Of a DNA stretch of 64,000 nucleotides, positions 27,701 through 35,663 are shown piece by piece; within the stretch, counting starts at the first letter, position 1; each line of letters opens with the position of its first letter. Both the position numbers and the translations under genes were made by a program. The notes below the pieces were generated by a model. It ran no database searches. It was not told the origin of the DNA and worked only from the letters and a program-made list of their open reading frames with translations. The DNA comes from Treponema pallidum subsp. pallidum str. Nichols (GTDB lineage Bacteria; Spirochaetota; Spirochaetia; Treponematales; Treponemataceae), in assembly GCF_000410535.2 (NCBI RefSeq), contig NC_021490.2, positions 124,001 through 188,000 on the forward strand. Direction: 5' to 3'.

Positions 27701-28303
27701 ACCGTGTAGTGGACGGGCATGTACGCCTGCATCCTATAAGATGTCGTTGTTGACTGCGGCTGCGGCTGCGGCTGCGGGTAGGGCTCGGGTTTTCTGAGTA
27801 GACGAGGGTTCGTACGTTCGTCTTATTTCCGCGCGGGCATACTCAGCAATATTCTGCCTTCCACTTCGTAGGAGCAGCAGGAGCAGCAGGGGGCGTGGCC
27901 TTTTTGTTCGTACCGCCGTACGTGCTGGGAGTTCCTGCTGGGGCCTTGCCCTGACTGTCTTTGCCCTCCCAGTCGGTATGAGGCAGGTCGCGTCTGTCCC
28001 TTAATGTGTGCCTCCTTGCCTGAGGGCTCCGGCGCCACCAGTTTCAGATGCAATGCCCACGGCATCGCCTGAGAGGCTGAACGGGTCTCCACACTCACAC
28101 AGTCTGCGCCTATGTCGCCATTCGCTCCGTTTTTCTTATGCCCCATGGAGCGTGCGCAGTCGTGCGTCTGCATGTCCATGGCATTGGTGAGAAAGACGTC
28201 TTTAAACACATTGCTGGCCTTCGATGCGGGCGGACGTCCCACACCGGGAAGTTGATGTCGGCTCCGGCTCGGGCTGTGGCATAGCCGCTAACGCACGGGG
28301 AGT
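27701..28303 (-). repeat. Silent tpr donor block 6, abutting tprD
   Basis: Contains TGGACGGGCATGTACGCC (27711), a GGCTGC repeat (about 27756-27779), CCACTTCGTAGGAGCAGC (27863), TTGTTCGTACCGCCGTACG (27905), TTGCCCTCCCAGTCGG (27961), GATGCAATGCCCAC (28047), TTCTTATGCCCCATGG (28133), GAGAAAGACGTC (28189) and GGGAAGTTGATGTC (28246). It ends at the abrupt boundary with the tprD repeat at 28304. The minus-strand frame contains NVFKDVFLT and GHKKNGA without a start codon. Confidence 0.8.
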
Positions 28304-28313
28304 GCACGCGTTT

Positions 28314-30110
28314 TTACCATGTCACTTTCATTCCGCAGACAAGGGTGCCGAAGTGGCGTTCGGACCAGATGCTCTCGGCAATGCCCATGTAAGGAGCGTC
28401 AGCAAGCACGCCCTGTTCCCACTGGGCGCTGAGCTCCACCTTCTCGAAGGGACTGAACGTCAGTCCCACCTGGTACTGGAGCGCTCGTTCATTCAACAGG
28501 TTGCCCGCGGGGTTAATAATGTTAAAGCGATTGGTTGTGCCGAGCACGGATGTGTGTGGTGCAAGCCAGGCGTGGGAACCGAGGGGGATGCGATAGCTGC
28601 ACCACGCCTTCCCCAAAATTGGCATATTGATAGTCCCAGGGGGCACAGCTCCATTCAGTTCGTACCCTCCGTTATTTCTGTAACGGATGTAGGTGAGGGG
28701 GATGTACACGCGTGCTTCGACGCCGGCGTTCAGGCCGGTGAGCAGGTGGGTGTAGGGGTCACCGCTTTTGGTTTCGAGCTTAAGGAATCCGGCAAAATCA
28801 AAGTAGTGCGCACGAGTGGTAGCAAAGACGCGTTTGCCAAAGATATTAGTGCCTGCGGTGGCAAAGTATATGCCAGAAGAGAGCCACTTCCACTGCATAC
28901 GCAGGAGCGCGTCTATGTTGAGCGCGTTCATAGGTGCGCGCTCAAGGAAAGCGAGAAGTTTAGCAGTGACAACTCTTGGATCGGAAGAGCGGAAGACATC
29001 ACGTACTCCTTGCTCTATGTTCGGTACAAGTTGCGATACAAGCGCCGCGAGCGCGCCAGCGGCTAGCACGGTTTGAATGGCGCTGCCGAGCGTTCCTTCT
29101 GCAATCAAAGCAGCAAGTCCTACCATCTCTATGAGAGTGGTTTGTTCGGTGATTCCTGGTGGCATCATGATATTGGGAAGGTTCTGCACGAGTTTCCCCT
29201 CCACCCGTCTAAACACTTCCCTTGCTTTGAGGATAGCTCTCTCTTGGGTCTGAGCATGTGCGTTACTCTGGTGTTGGTTACCGGCGTCGAGGGCGAAGGA
29301 GAAGCGGAAGCCGGCGCCTGGTTCGAGGGTGAGTCGGCCTCCTACTCCCCACAGGAGTGCTGTTTTGTTTTCGTTCTTGGAGTCTTCGGTACCCTTAACG
29401 TAGTTCTGGTCCAGTGTGGCATTCCCTGCCAGCTCCAACGTAAGCAGCCGCTGACGGTCGACGCCATAGGAAAGCGTTGCATCGGCCCCGAAGCCATACT
29501 TGCTGTGCGTGGTGTCAGTACTATCCCAGGCACCATTGGAAAGGAAGGAGAGGAAACCGATGTCCACATCTACTCCGCTGTTTCCCACATTGTGGGCCTG
29601 GTAGCCGAGTTTTGCCCCGGAGCCGGAGAAACCAGGGGCATAGCGAGTGTCCTTTTCTGAATAGGCACGGGTGACAAAGGGTTTCCACAGCTGGGCAAAG
29701 TTAACCACACAGGAAGGACTGGTACCCACTGTCAGGTAGGCCCCATAACAGTGCAGGGTTGCCTGGAAGGAAGCGGTAGGTTTGGTAAAGGACAGGGCCG
29801 TTGAGCTTTTAGAAGACGCAAGCTCTACTGCCAGGTCCTTCAGCTGCAGCTGTGCCCACACCCCTGAGCGTGCCTCCCCTCGGCGGGTGTGGGTGTGCTT
29901 TGACACCAACGGCAGGGAAATAGTCAGACTATTGGTAGTGCGAAACCCATGGGTGTGCTTGCCCGGGCCAGTGCGTGGATTCTTCTGGAACGCAATGCCC
30001 CACTGGAGCTGGGCTGTGCCACTGACCTGCGGAGTGAGTACGCCTGCATAACCAGAAGCAGCACATACCATGCCCGCAAGTACCCCCGCTTGCATCACCT
30101 GCCTGCCCAC
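28314..30110 (-). CDS. tprD: Tpr-family outer-membrane protein TprD (identical to TprC)
   Basis: 598 residues, identical to the protein at 10912-12708, so the same MOSP-N and MOSP-C domains and signal peptide apply. Identity at the nucleotide level, including the promoter, indicates very recent duplication or ongoing gene conversion. In other T. pallidum strains this locus is known to carry a different allele (tprD2), so the locus itself is a recombination target. It sits directly against the donor archive on its 3' side. Confidence 0.96.
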   Translation of the reverse strand: MGRQVMQAGVLAGMVCAASGYAGVLTPQVSGTAQLQWGIAFQKNPRTGPGKHTHGFRTTNSLTISLPLVSKHTHTRRGEARSGVWAQLQLKDLAVELASSKSSTALSFTKPTASFQATLHCYGAYLTVGTSPSCVVNFAQLWKPFVTRAYSEKDTRYAPGFSGSGAKLGYQAHNVGNSGVDVDIGFLSFLSNGAWDSTDTTHSKYGFGADATLSYGVDRQRLLTLELAGNATLDQNYVKGTEDSKNENKTALLWGVGGRLTLEPGAGFRFSFALDAGNQHQSNAHAQTQERAILKAREVFRRVEGKLVQNLPNIMMPPGITEQTTLIEMVGLAALIAEGTLGSAIQTVLAAGALAALVSQLVPNIEQGVRDVFRSSDPRVVTAKLLAFLERAPMNALNIDALLRMQWKWLSSGIYFATAGTNIFGKRVFATTRAHYFDFAGFLKLETKSGDPYTHLLTGLNAGVEARVYIPLTYIRYRNNGGYELNGAVPPGTINMPILGKAWCSYRIPLGSHAWLAPHTSVLGTTNRFNIINPAGNLLNERALQYQVGLTFSPFEKVELSAQWEQGVLADAPYMGIAESIWSERHFGTLVCGMKVTW

Positions 30111-30139
30111 TCACTCCCCCTCCTCTCACTTCTACCTCA

Positions 30140-30148
30140 CCCCCCCCC
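30140..30148 (-). promoter_or_regulatory. Poly-G (G9 on minus strand) upstream of tprD
   Basis: Nine C on the plus strand at the position of C10 in tprC. The surrounding CTAGACGGGT and TGAGGTAGAAG are the same. This is the only difference I noticed between the two repeat copies, so the two genes could differ in promoter spacing alone. Confidence 0.75.
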
Positions 30149-30158
30149 ACCCGTCTAG

Positions 30159-30349
30159 GGAATATGTGACGTAAAAATAAAAAAGAGGCGGGAAAGCAAA
30201 AACAATTTGAACTGCAAAGCGGTACGCGCAGAACCCGGCGCACCTATACCCTCTTTTTGTACTGAGAATCTGCTCGATTTTTCAAAATTACGCCCTACGC
30301 CTGCCCCGCCGTACGCGCGGGAGTAGGGGAAGCGTAGGGTTAGAGCCAC
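30159..30349. other. Intergenic region between tprD and the lipoprotein genes
   Basis: 191 bases. An A-rich stretch at about 30173-30187 lies just upstream of tprD. A minus-strand frame of about 64 codons spans 30155-30349 but overlaps the repeat end and has no family features. GCCGTACGCGCGGGAG near 30307 is partly self-complementary. No gene is assigned. Confidence 0.45.
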
Positions 30350-31579
30350 TCATTCGCGGTTCCACTTTTGCGCGGCGGAGTCAAACCTCCACAGCCCGGT
30401 GTACGTATCGTTCGTGTCTCCCACCGCCACGTAGAGGTCTGGTCTTTCGCAGTCTGTTGAGGTGCTCCGCTTTCCCCGCCCACCGCTAGTGCTTTTTTTG
30501 ATTACGTAAATACCGCTCACTGCCCAGCGGCCGATCGTACTACGATACTGCTCGGCGCTGCCTTTCGGGGTGGAGCCCTTCTCATGCCAGCCGGTTTGAT
30601 CGTGTACATTCTCTTCCTTCAGGTGGACGCACTGTGCTCCGTTCCCGTTGCTTCCTGAACCTCTTTCCAGCTTTATCTCTCCGTAGCCCTGCCGGCCCCC
30701 GATGAGCAAGAACTCGTCGCTGCCGTTTTTGAAGAACGCTATGGAGTGCGCGTCTGCTACCTTATGGGCAACACTGTGTGCCCCGGTTGGCTCCGGCGCT
30801 GCTGCGGCAGACTGTGGGCAATCCTGAATTTTCCCTTCGCTTTGATTAACTTTTTTGCAGTACACCTTGTCTTTCGTGAGGATATAAACGTGCCCGCTCC
30901 CGTCGTCAGTTGCCGCAAGAATCGGCGGAACTGGTTCTTCGCCATCACTCTTTGCCACGGGAGAACCATCACTACCGACACACACCTTTTTGGTGGTAAC
31001 TAAAAACCCGTTACCGGCGTGCAGGCAGAACTCATTCGTTTCTCCTGACGCAGTCATTCCACCACTTTCCGAACTACTGGTTTCCCCAACCTTATCATCC
31101 GTGTGGTTAAGGTACACGCATGATGTCCCGGTCCCTACCACGCTGAGTGCTTTTTCTGTGCCACTCAGGGCAGACGGATTTCCGCTTGTCTGGTCGGCGC
31201 TACCCTGCGACCACTTGTACGCCCCCTTGCCAAGAATGCAGGCAACGAGCACGCCATTCTCGCCGTTGTCTGCCGCAAGGCTCGTGATGCGGCTGTCGCC
31301 TATCACCGAGTCGAAACAGGACTCCCGCTCCCAGTCTTTACCTTCTTCTGCTACGTTCTTTTTCCAAAGCTGGCCGTTGGTGGCATAGAGCTTGCTCCCG
31401 GCCTTGACCAGGCCATAAATCGCCCCCGGAATAGACGGCGTTTTAATGGGCACTTCCGACTGGATGGCCACAAAGATGCCAGTGAAATCGCACGTGGTCA
31501 GCGCGCTGGTGCTCAGGCCTATCACCCCGATGCACGCTGCCTGGTGCACCACGCGGTGCACGCATCTGCTGCGCGCCAT
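30350..31579 (-). CDS. Lipoprotein, paralogue of the fibronectin-binding TP0136 family (copy A)
   Basis: About 409 residues. Basic N-terminus, hydrophobic stretch and lipobox LTTC (Cys about residue 29) indicate lipid attachment after export. The shared family core is PSIPGAIYGLVKAG and LYATNG near the N-terminus and SAEQYRSTIGRWAVSGIYVI, RPDLYVAVGD, DTYTGLWRF near the C-terminus; the repeated Gly/Tyr blocks (YILTKDKVYC, FLLIGGRQGYGEIKL) could be propeller-like blades. The ATG overlaps the previous stop as TGATG. Probably surface or periplasmic; ligand unknown for this copy. Confidence 0.85.
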   Translation of the reverse strand: MARSRCVHRVVHQAACIGVIGLSTSALTTCDFTGIFVAIQSEVPIKTPSIPGAIYGLVKAGSKLYATNGQLWKKNVAEEGKDWERESCFDSVIGDSRITSLAADNGENGVLVACILGKGAYKWSQGSADQTSGNPSALSGTEKALSVVGTGTSCVYLNHTDDKVGETSSSESGGMTASGETNEFCLHAGNGFLVTTKKVCVGSDGSPVAKSDGEEPVPPILAATDDGSGHVYILTKDKVYCKKVNQSEGKIQDCPQSAAAAPEPTGAHSVAHKVADAHSIAFFKNGSDEFLLIGGRQGYGEIKLERGSGSNGNGAQCVHLKEENVHDQTGWHEKGSTPKGSAEQYRSTIGRWAVSGIYVIKKSTSGGRGKRSTSTDCERPDLYVAVGDTNDTYTGLWRFDSAAQKWNRE

Positions 31580-32709
31580 CACTCGCGATTCCAGGTATTC
31601 GTAGCGGTGTCGAACTTCCAGAGCCCGGTGTAGGTGTCGCTCGCATCCCCCACCGCCACGTAGAGGTCTGGTCTTTCGCAGTCTGTTGAGGTGCTCCGCT
31701 TTTTCCGCCCACCGCTAGTGTCTTTTTTGATTACGTAAATACCGCTCACTGCCCAGCGGCCGATCGTACTACGATACTGCTCGGCGCTGCCTTCCGGGGT
31801 GGAGCAGTTGGCGCCCCACCCGGTGGTGGCGTGCACGTTTTCCGCCGTGAGGGGAACGCATGAGGAAGAAGAGGAGCTGCCGCTTGCCGTGGCTATTTTT
31901 ATTTCCCCGTATCCCTGCTGTCCCCCAACGAGCAAGAACGTCTCACCCTTATTTTTGAACACTGCAAGCGCAAGCGGCTCTGATACCTTGTGTTCCACGT
32001 CGCACCACGTAGTGGGGGTGCTCCCTGAGCCGTTCGTATACCGGCAGTACACCTTGTCCTTGGTAAGGATATAGGTATTGCTGCCATCGCAGGCGCTGGC
32101 GAGGATCGGCGCCTCTGCCTTACAGGTGACGTCCTTTGTTTCGGAGATAACCTCGCAGGAGGCTGACCCTGGGAGGGTGTAAAATCCCTTGGATGTGACG
32201 AGGTAGCCCTGGCCGCCCCCCAGCAACCTTTCGTCTGCGTCGCTCGGGGTCGTCTTTTCATCCCCCAAGGCACACTGCAGGACCACTTTTCCGTCCGACA
32301 TCTGTACCACCGCCTGCGCTTTATCCGTATTACTCTCCTTCTGCGAAGAGGTGGTGCCGGCGGTGTATTTGTACACACCGTCTCCTGAAACACAGGCAAA
32401 TACGCACGTGTTGCTGGCTGCAAGGCTATCAATTCGCTTATCTTGGCCGTCAAGAAAAGGCACCGGCTTCCACTTAATGCCGTTCAGCTCCTTTTCCCAA
32501 AGCCGACCGTTGGTGGCATAGAGCTTATCCCCGGCCTTGACCAGGCCATAAATCGCCCCCGGAATAGACGGCGACTTAATGGCAACTTCCTGCTGAATGG
32601 TGGCAAAAATGCCGGAGAAATCACAGGTTGTCAGCTGGCTGGTGCCGAGCAGCAACGCGCCTACATGGACGATGGTGTGGGCGATGCGCCACACGCGCGG
32701 TTTGCACAT
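31579..32709 (-). CDS. Lipoprotein, paralogue of the fibronectin-binding TP0136 family (copy B)
   Basis: 376 residues. Lipobox LTTC follows a hydrophobic stretch (VGALLLGTSQ). It has the same conserved blocks as copy A and the plus-strand copy at 33958. The stretch 31659-31804 is nearly identical in DNA to 30431-30576 of copy A, while the middle of the genes diverges: conserved ends and variable centre. GGGGAGG stands four bases before the ATG. Translationally coupled to copy A. Confidence 0.85.
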   Translation of the reverse strand: MCKPRVWRIAHTIVHVGALLLGTSQLTTCDFSGIFATIQQEVAIKSPSIPGAIYGLVKAGDKLYATNGRLWEKELNGIKWKPVPFLDGQDKRIDSLAASNTCVFACVSGDGVYKYTAGTTSSQKESNTDKAQAVVQMSDGKVVLQCALGDEKTTPSDADERLLGGGQGYLVTSKGFYTLPGSASCEVISETKDVTCKAEAPILASACDGSNTYILTKDKVYCRYTNGSGSTPTTWCDVEHKVSEPLALAVFKNKGETFLLVGGQQGYGEIKIATASGSSSSSSCVPLTAENVHATTGWGANCSTPEGSAEQYRSTIGRWAVSGIYVIKKDTSGGRKKRSTSTDCERPDLYVAVGDASDTYTGLWKFDTATNTWNRE

Positions 32710-32712
32710 AAA

Positions 32713-32744
32713 ACCTCCCCGGTGTGAGAAAACACCTCCCCGGT
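32713..32744 (-). repeat. Duplicated ribosome-binding box upstream of copy B
   Basis: ACCTCCCCGGT occurs at 32713-32723 and again at 32734-32744, 21 bases apart. On the minus strand each reads ACCGGGGAGGT, a strong Shine-Dalgarno. The proximal one serves the ATG at 32709; no start codon is suitably placed for the distal one. Confidence 0.7.
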
Positions 32745-32816
32745 CAGAATGTTACAGGCGCGCACTGGGTATGCAGCGGTGGTGCGCGGGGCGCGACCCT
32801 CCTGCAAAAAAAGAAC

Positions 32817-32847
32817 TCGACAAATGTTGGCCGGGGGGGGGTAGAAT
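32817..32847 (+). promoter_or_regulatory. G9-spacer promoter of the OmpW-like paralogue
   Basis: -35 TCGACA (32817-32822), a 19-base spacer ending in nine G (32833-32841), then -10 TAGAAT (32842-32847). Hexamers are identical to those of the intact OmpW-like gene on the other side of the archive; the spacer is one base longer. Confidence 0.8.
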
Positions 32848-32905
32848 TTTGGAAGGCTGTGTGGGTTGCCCGCAGCTTTTTGAAAGGTGTGGAGCGAAAA
32901 AACGT

Positions 32906-33594
32906 ATGAAACAGCTAAAACAGTGCGCGGCACACGGGATACGCTTTCTGCAGGTCTGCGCCTGCGGGGTGGGTGTTGCCGCGGGTGCAGCGTATGCGCA
33001 GGAGGTGGCGCCTGCCGCATCGTGGGATGTAACCGCCGCGGGGCGGGGGATCGCGCGCGTTTCGTTTATTGGCGCGGTGCCCCTTTTCCAGGTGGACTGG
33101 TGCAATACCGCCCGCGGGGATCTGGGGGCGTTGCAGCCAACGGGAATAAGGAAGTTTACCCCGCGTTTGGGGTGTCTTTTGGATACGAGTATTTTGTGTA
33201 TCGCGGCTTGTCGCTCGGGATTGATGCGAGCGCGCAGCACTCCTGCAGTTATCCGTTCTATTACGAGAAGGAGCGGCTGTGTTCCTACCTTGCCGTTCCT
33301 GTAACGCTGAATGCAAGTTACACGCTCGCCTTCTGGCGCATCCGTCTGCCGCTGACGGTGGGGGCCGGCTTCAGCTACCAGCACTACTACACGTCTACGT
33401 ACTACGGTCTTTTGCTCAAAGCAGGGGCCGGCTGTTACCTTCAGCTGACAGAGCGCTGGTCCTTGGGTGCCAGTGCTGCATATAGCGGCGTACCCCGGTC
33501 GTGCGAAAAAGTGGTTGAAGAAGAGAGAGAGCAGACTAACACGCGCACTGCGCAGTTTGTCACCGCCGGGGTAGATATCCGCTATCACCTCTGA
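32906..33594 (+). pseudogene. OmpW-like paralogue, frameshifted
   Basis: ATG 32906 (MKQLKQCAAHG) encodes a signal peptide and GAVPLFQVDWCNTARGD, matching the intact gene at 23623-24294. After G5 at 33124-33128 that frame diverges and stops at 33304. The +1-related frame continues VAANGNKEVYPAFG, GFSYQHYYTSTYYGLLLKA and ends VDIRYHL at 33594, again matching. One extra G would restore about 230 residues. It is either a short-tract phase switch or a decayed gene; five G is short for slippage. Confidence 0.8.
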
Positions 33595-33746
33595 CGCGCG
33601 CATCCGCCGAGTCCTGGGCATGCCGCCGAATGCAGTACATCGTGTTGCGCGCCGCGCAGTGTCGGGGTATCATGGAAGGCGGTACAGGCACTGCGTGCAC
33701 GGCGCGCTTGTGCGTCGCGCGCGGTCGCATACCAAAACAATACGCA

Positions 33747-33819
33747 GGGCGCTTAGCTCAGCGGGCAGAGCGCTTGGTTTACACCCAAGAGGTCAGCGGT
33801 TCAAACCCGTTAGCGCCCA
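33747..33819 (+). tRNA. tRNA-Val (anticodon UAC)
   Basis: Acceptor GGGCGCT pairs with AGCGCCC. D arm TAGCTCAGCGGGCAGAGC, anticodon stem CTTGG/CCAAG with loop TTTACAC giving TAC, and T loop GGTTCAAACC are all canonical. It lies between the OmpW paralogue and the lipoprotein gene. Confidence 0.96.
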
Positions 33820-33957
33820 ACATGCAGCCGCGTTTCTGCTATCGGATAAAGGACGACTGGGCTGGCAGCGGGTGTGGGTTCCCACCTCCTGTTCGTGTCT
33901 TTTCAGGGTGTGTGCGCGTTCCGAGAAGAGGGCGTTTTGTGTGTGGGGAGGAGTACG

Positions 33958-35430
33958 ATGGATACGCAGTATATGAGGCGCCGGGTGTGCACGGTGGTGC
34001 GCGCGGTGGTGTGTCTACTCAGCACGAGTTTGCTGACCACGTGCGATTTCACTGGCATCTTTGCGGCAATTCAGTCGGAAGTGCCCATTAAAACGCCGTC
34101 CATCCCGGGGGCGATTTATGGCCTGGTCAAGGCCGGGAGCAAGCTCTACGCCACCAACGGCCGGCTTTGGGAAAAGGAGCTGAACGGCACTGGGTCGTGG
34201 CAGAAAGTGTCTTCCTCGTCCGTTCCCACTGACTCGGATAAAAAGGTTATGAGCATTGCCACCGACGGGAACACGTTCGTCCTCGCCTGCGTGCCTGGCA
34301 CGGGCGTTTACAAACACTGCGTAAATGGCGCGGGCAGCTCAAGCACCGGCACAACGGCAAGCCCCTCGACTGAAACCTGCTCGCAGCATGCGACGCTCGT
34401 GGGGGGAACGTCCAAGCCCTTCTGGCTCGTGCCGGGAGGCACGGGGAATAATGGGAACTGCGGTTGCGGGGGAGGGGGGGGTGGCTCCTCCTCGAGTAGC
34501 AGCTCGTGCATTCACATCTGGCTCGTGCCGGGAGGCACGGGGAATAATGGGAACTGCGGTTGCGGGGGAGGGGGGGGTGGCTCCTCCTCGAGTAGCAGCT
34601 CGTGCATTCACATTAAGGTAGAAAACACGGACGAACAGTTTCTCGATATGGGTGAGGGGTACGTGGTGACCACCAAGCACCTCTACACCAAAAACGGCTC
34701 GTCCAGCGCGGGACCGGCGCAGTGTCCCGGTGGCGGTGGCGGCGGAGGCAGCAGCGGGGGTGGGGGTTCCTCGGAGTACACCAAAGCTTCCTGTTCCTTT
34801 TCCACGCCCATTCTGGCAAGCGTCAGCGACGGGTGCTATCACTACATTCTCACCAAAGAAAAAGTGTACTGCAGAAAGCAGGACACCGCTTCCTCCGCTG
34901 CGTCGTCACCAGCCCAGTGTCCCTCTTCCCCTTCTTCTTCTTCCTCCTCCTCGACGAATGCGGGATGCGAGGTGGCGCACGGGGTGGACGACCCGCTGTG
35001 TCTTGCGATTTTTAAACACAACGGCTGCGAATACTTGCTCATCGGCGGCAGTCGGGGCTACGGGGAAATAAAGCTGGAAGCGAACTCCAGCGGTACGAAC
35101 GGCACCTGCATGCGATTGAAAGAGAGCAATGTGCACAAGAGTCCGGGCCAGTGGGGCGAGTCGAGCCCCACGCCCAAAGCGAGCGCCGAGCAGTATCGGG
35201 GCACGGTCGGTCGGTTTGCCGTGCAGAAAATCTACGTAGTTGAAAAAAATGGCGGTGGGAACGGTGTCGCCGCGGGTGGGGCGGGCTGTCCTGCAAACGC
35301 CAGCAGTTCCAGCGGAGGGACCAGCAGCACGCAGCGTCCAGACCTCTACGCCGCAGTGGGGGAGTCGAGCGACACCTACACGGGGCTGTGGAAGTTTGAC
35401 ACCACCACGTGCTCCTGGAACCGCGAGTAA
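33958..35430 (+). CDS. Fibronectin/laminin-binding-type lipoprotein with 96-bp internal repeats (TP0136)
   Basis: About 490 residues. Lipobox LLTTC near residue 29, then the family core PSIPGAIYGLVKAG and LYATNGRLWEKEL. Unlike its two minus-strand paralogues it has a low-complexity centre: two in-frame 32-residue repeats beginning WLVPGGTGNNG and rich in Gly, Ser and Cys, plus more Gly and Ser runs. The C-terminus rejoins the family (SAEQYRGTVGRFAV, RPDLYAAVGE, DTYTGLWKF). GGAGGAG stands five bases before ATG 33958. The recognised homologue binds host matrix proteins; that is from literature, not visible here. Confidence 0.88.
   Translation: MDTQYMRRRVCTVVRAVVCLLSTSLLTTCDFTGIFAAIQSEVPIKTPSIPGAIYGLVKAGSKLYATNGRLWEKELNGTGSWQKVSSSSVPTDSDKKVMSIATDGNTFVLACVPGTGVYKHCVNGAGSSSTGTTASPSTETCSQHATLVGGTSKPFWLVPGGTGNNGNCGCGGGGGGSSSSSSSCIHIWLVPGGTGNNGNCGCGGGGGGSSSSSSSCIHIKVENTDEQFLDMGEGYVVTTKHLYTKNGSSSAGPAQCPGGGGGGGSSGGGGSSEYTKASCSFSTPILASVSDGCYHYILTKEKVYCRKQDTASSAASSPAQCPSSPSSSSSSSTNAGCEVAHGVDDPLCLAIFKHNGCEYLLIGGSRGYGEIKLEANSSGTNGTCMRLKESNVHKSPGQWGESSPTPKASAEQYRGTVGRFAVQKIYVVEKNGGGNGVAAGGAGCPANASSSSGGTSSTQRPDLYAAVGESSDTYTGLWKFDTTTCSWNRE
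34421..34612 (+). repeat. Two tandem 96-bp repeats inside the lipoprotein gene
   Basis: Copy 1 is 34421-34516 and copy 2 is 34517-34612, apparently identical and each beginning TCTGGCTCGTGCCGGGAGGC. Ninety-six bases equal 32 codons, so copy-number change keeps the frame. Each copy holds a G8 run (34474-34481 and 34570-34577), so single-base slippage would break it. Confidence 0.95.
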
Positions 35431-35479
35431 CGGGGTGTTTTCTTTCTTCATCTGAGCAAGCCCTACCCCCAGCCATTTA

Positions 35480-35660
35480 CTTCCCCCTGCTGCTCCTGCT
35501 ACGAAGTGGAGCAAGGAATATTGTGGGTATTACGAGTGTGGGGTAGTGGTCAGTCCGTTAGAGAAGGTGGAGATTCGGCTGAGCTGGGAGCAAGGCAAGC
35601 TACAAGAGAACAGCAATGTAGTGATAGAGAAGAACGTGACGGAGCGTTGTCAATTCGTAG
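35480..35660 (+). repeat. Isolated tpr donor fragment in opposite orientation
   Basis: On the plus strand it encodes ATKWSKEYCGYYECGV, SPLEKVEIRLSWEQG and NVTERCQFVG, the same tail as minus-strand block 2 (ending QFVGACRLIW), then diverges without a tpr stop. It follows the lipoprotein stop by about 50 bases and has no start codon or ribosome-binding site in frame. It is a second, inverted donor location on the other side of tprD. Confidence 0.8.
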
Positions 35661-35663
35661 GGA

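Larger units (their letters stand above)
28304..30158. repeat. Long direct repeat, copy 2 (contains tprD)
   Basis: Partner of 10902-12757. Same orientation, one base shorter because the homopolymer is C9. Immediately beyond CCCGTCTAG the flank (GGAATATG...) differs from the tprC flank (AAGACACG...). Confidence 0.95.

Noticed and set aside
24426-28303. CRISPR-like array
   Set aside because: The repeated boxes are of several kinds, imperfect, and in a fixed order with coding-length spacers; no uniform repeat-spacer period and no cas genes.
30155-30349. 64-codon minus-strand frame between tprD and the lipoproteins
   Set aside because: Overlaps the end of the tprD repeat, with no ribosome-binding site and no recognisable features.
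33874-33957. 28-codon N-terminal extension of the TP0136-type lipoprotein
   Set aside because: Would bury the lipobox; ATG 33958 has an excellent GGAGGAG and places the lipobox correctly.
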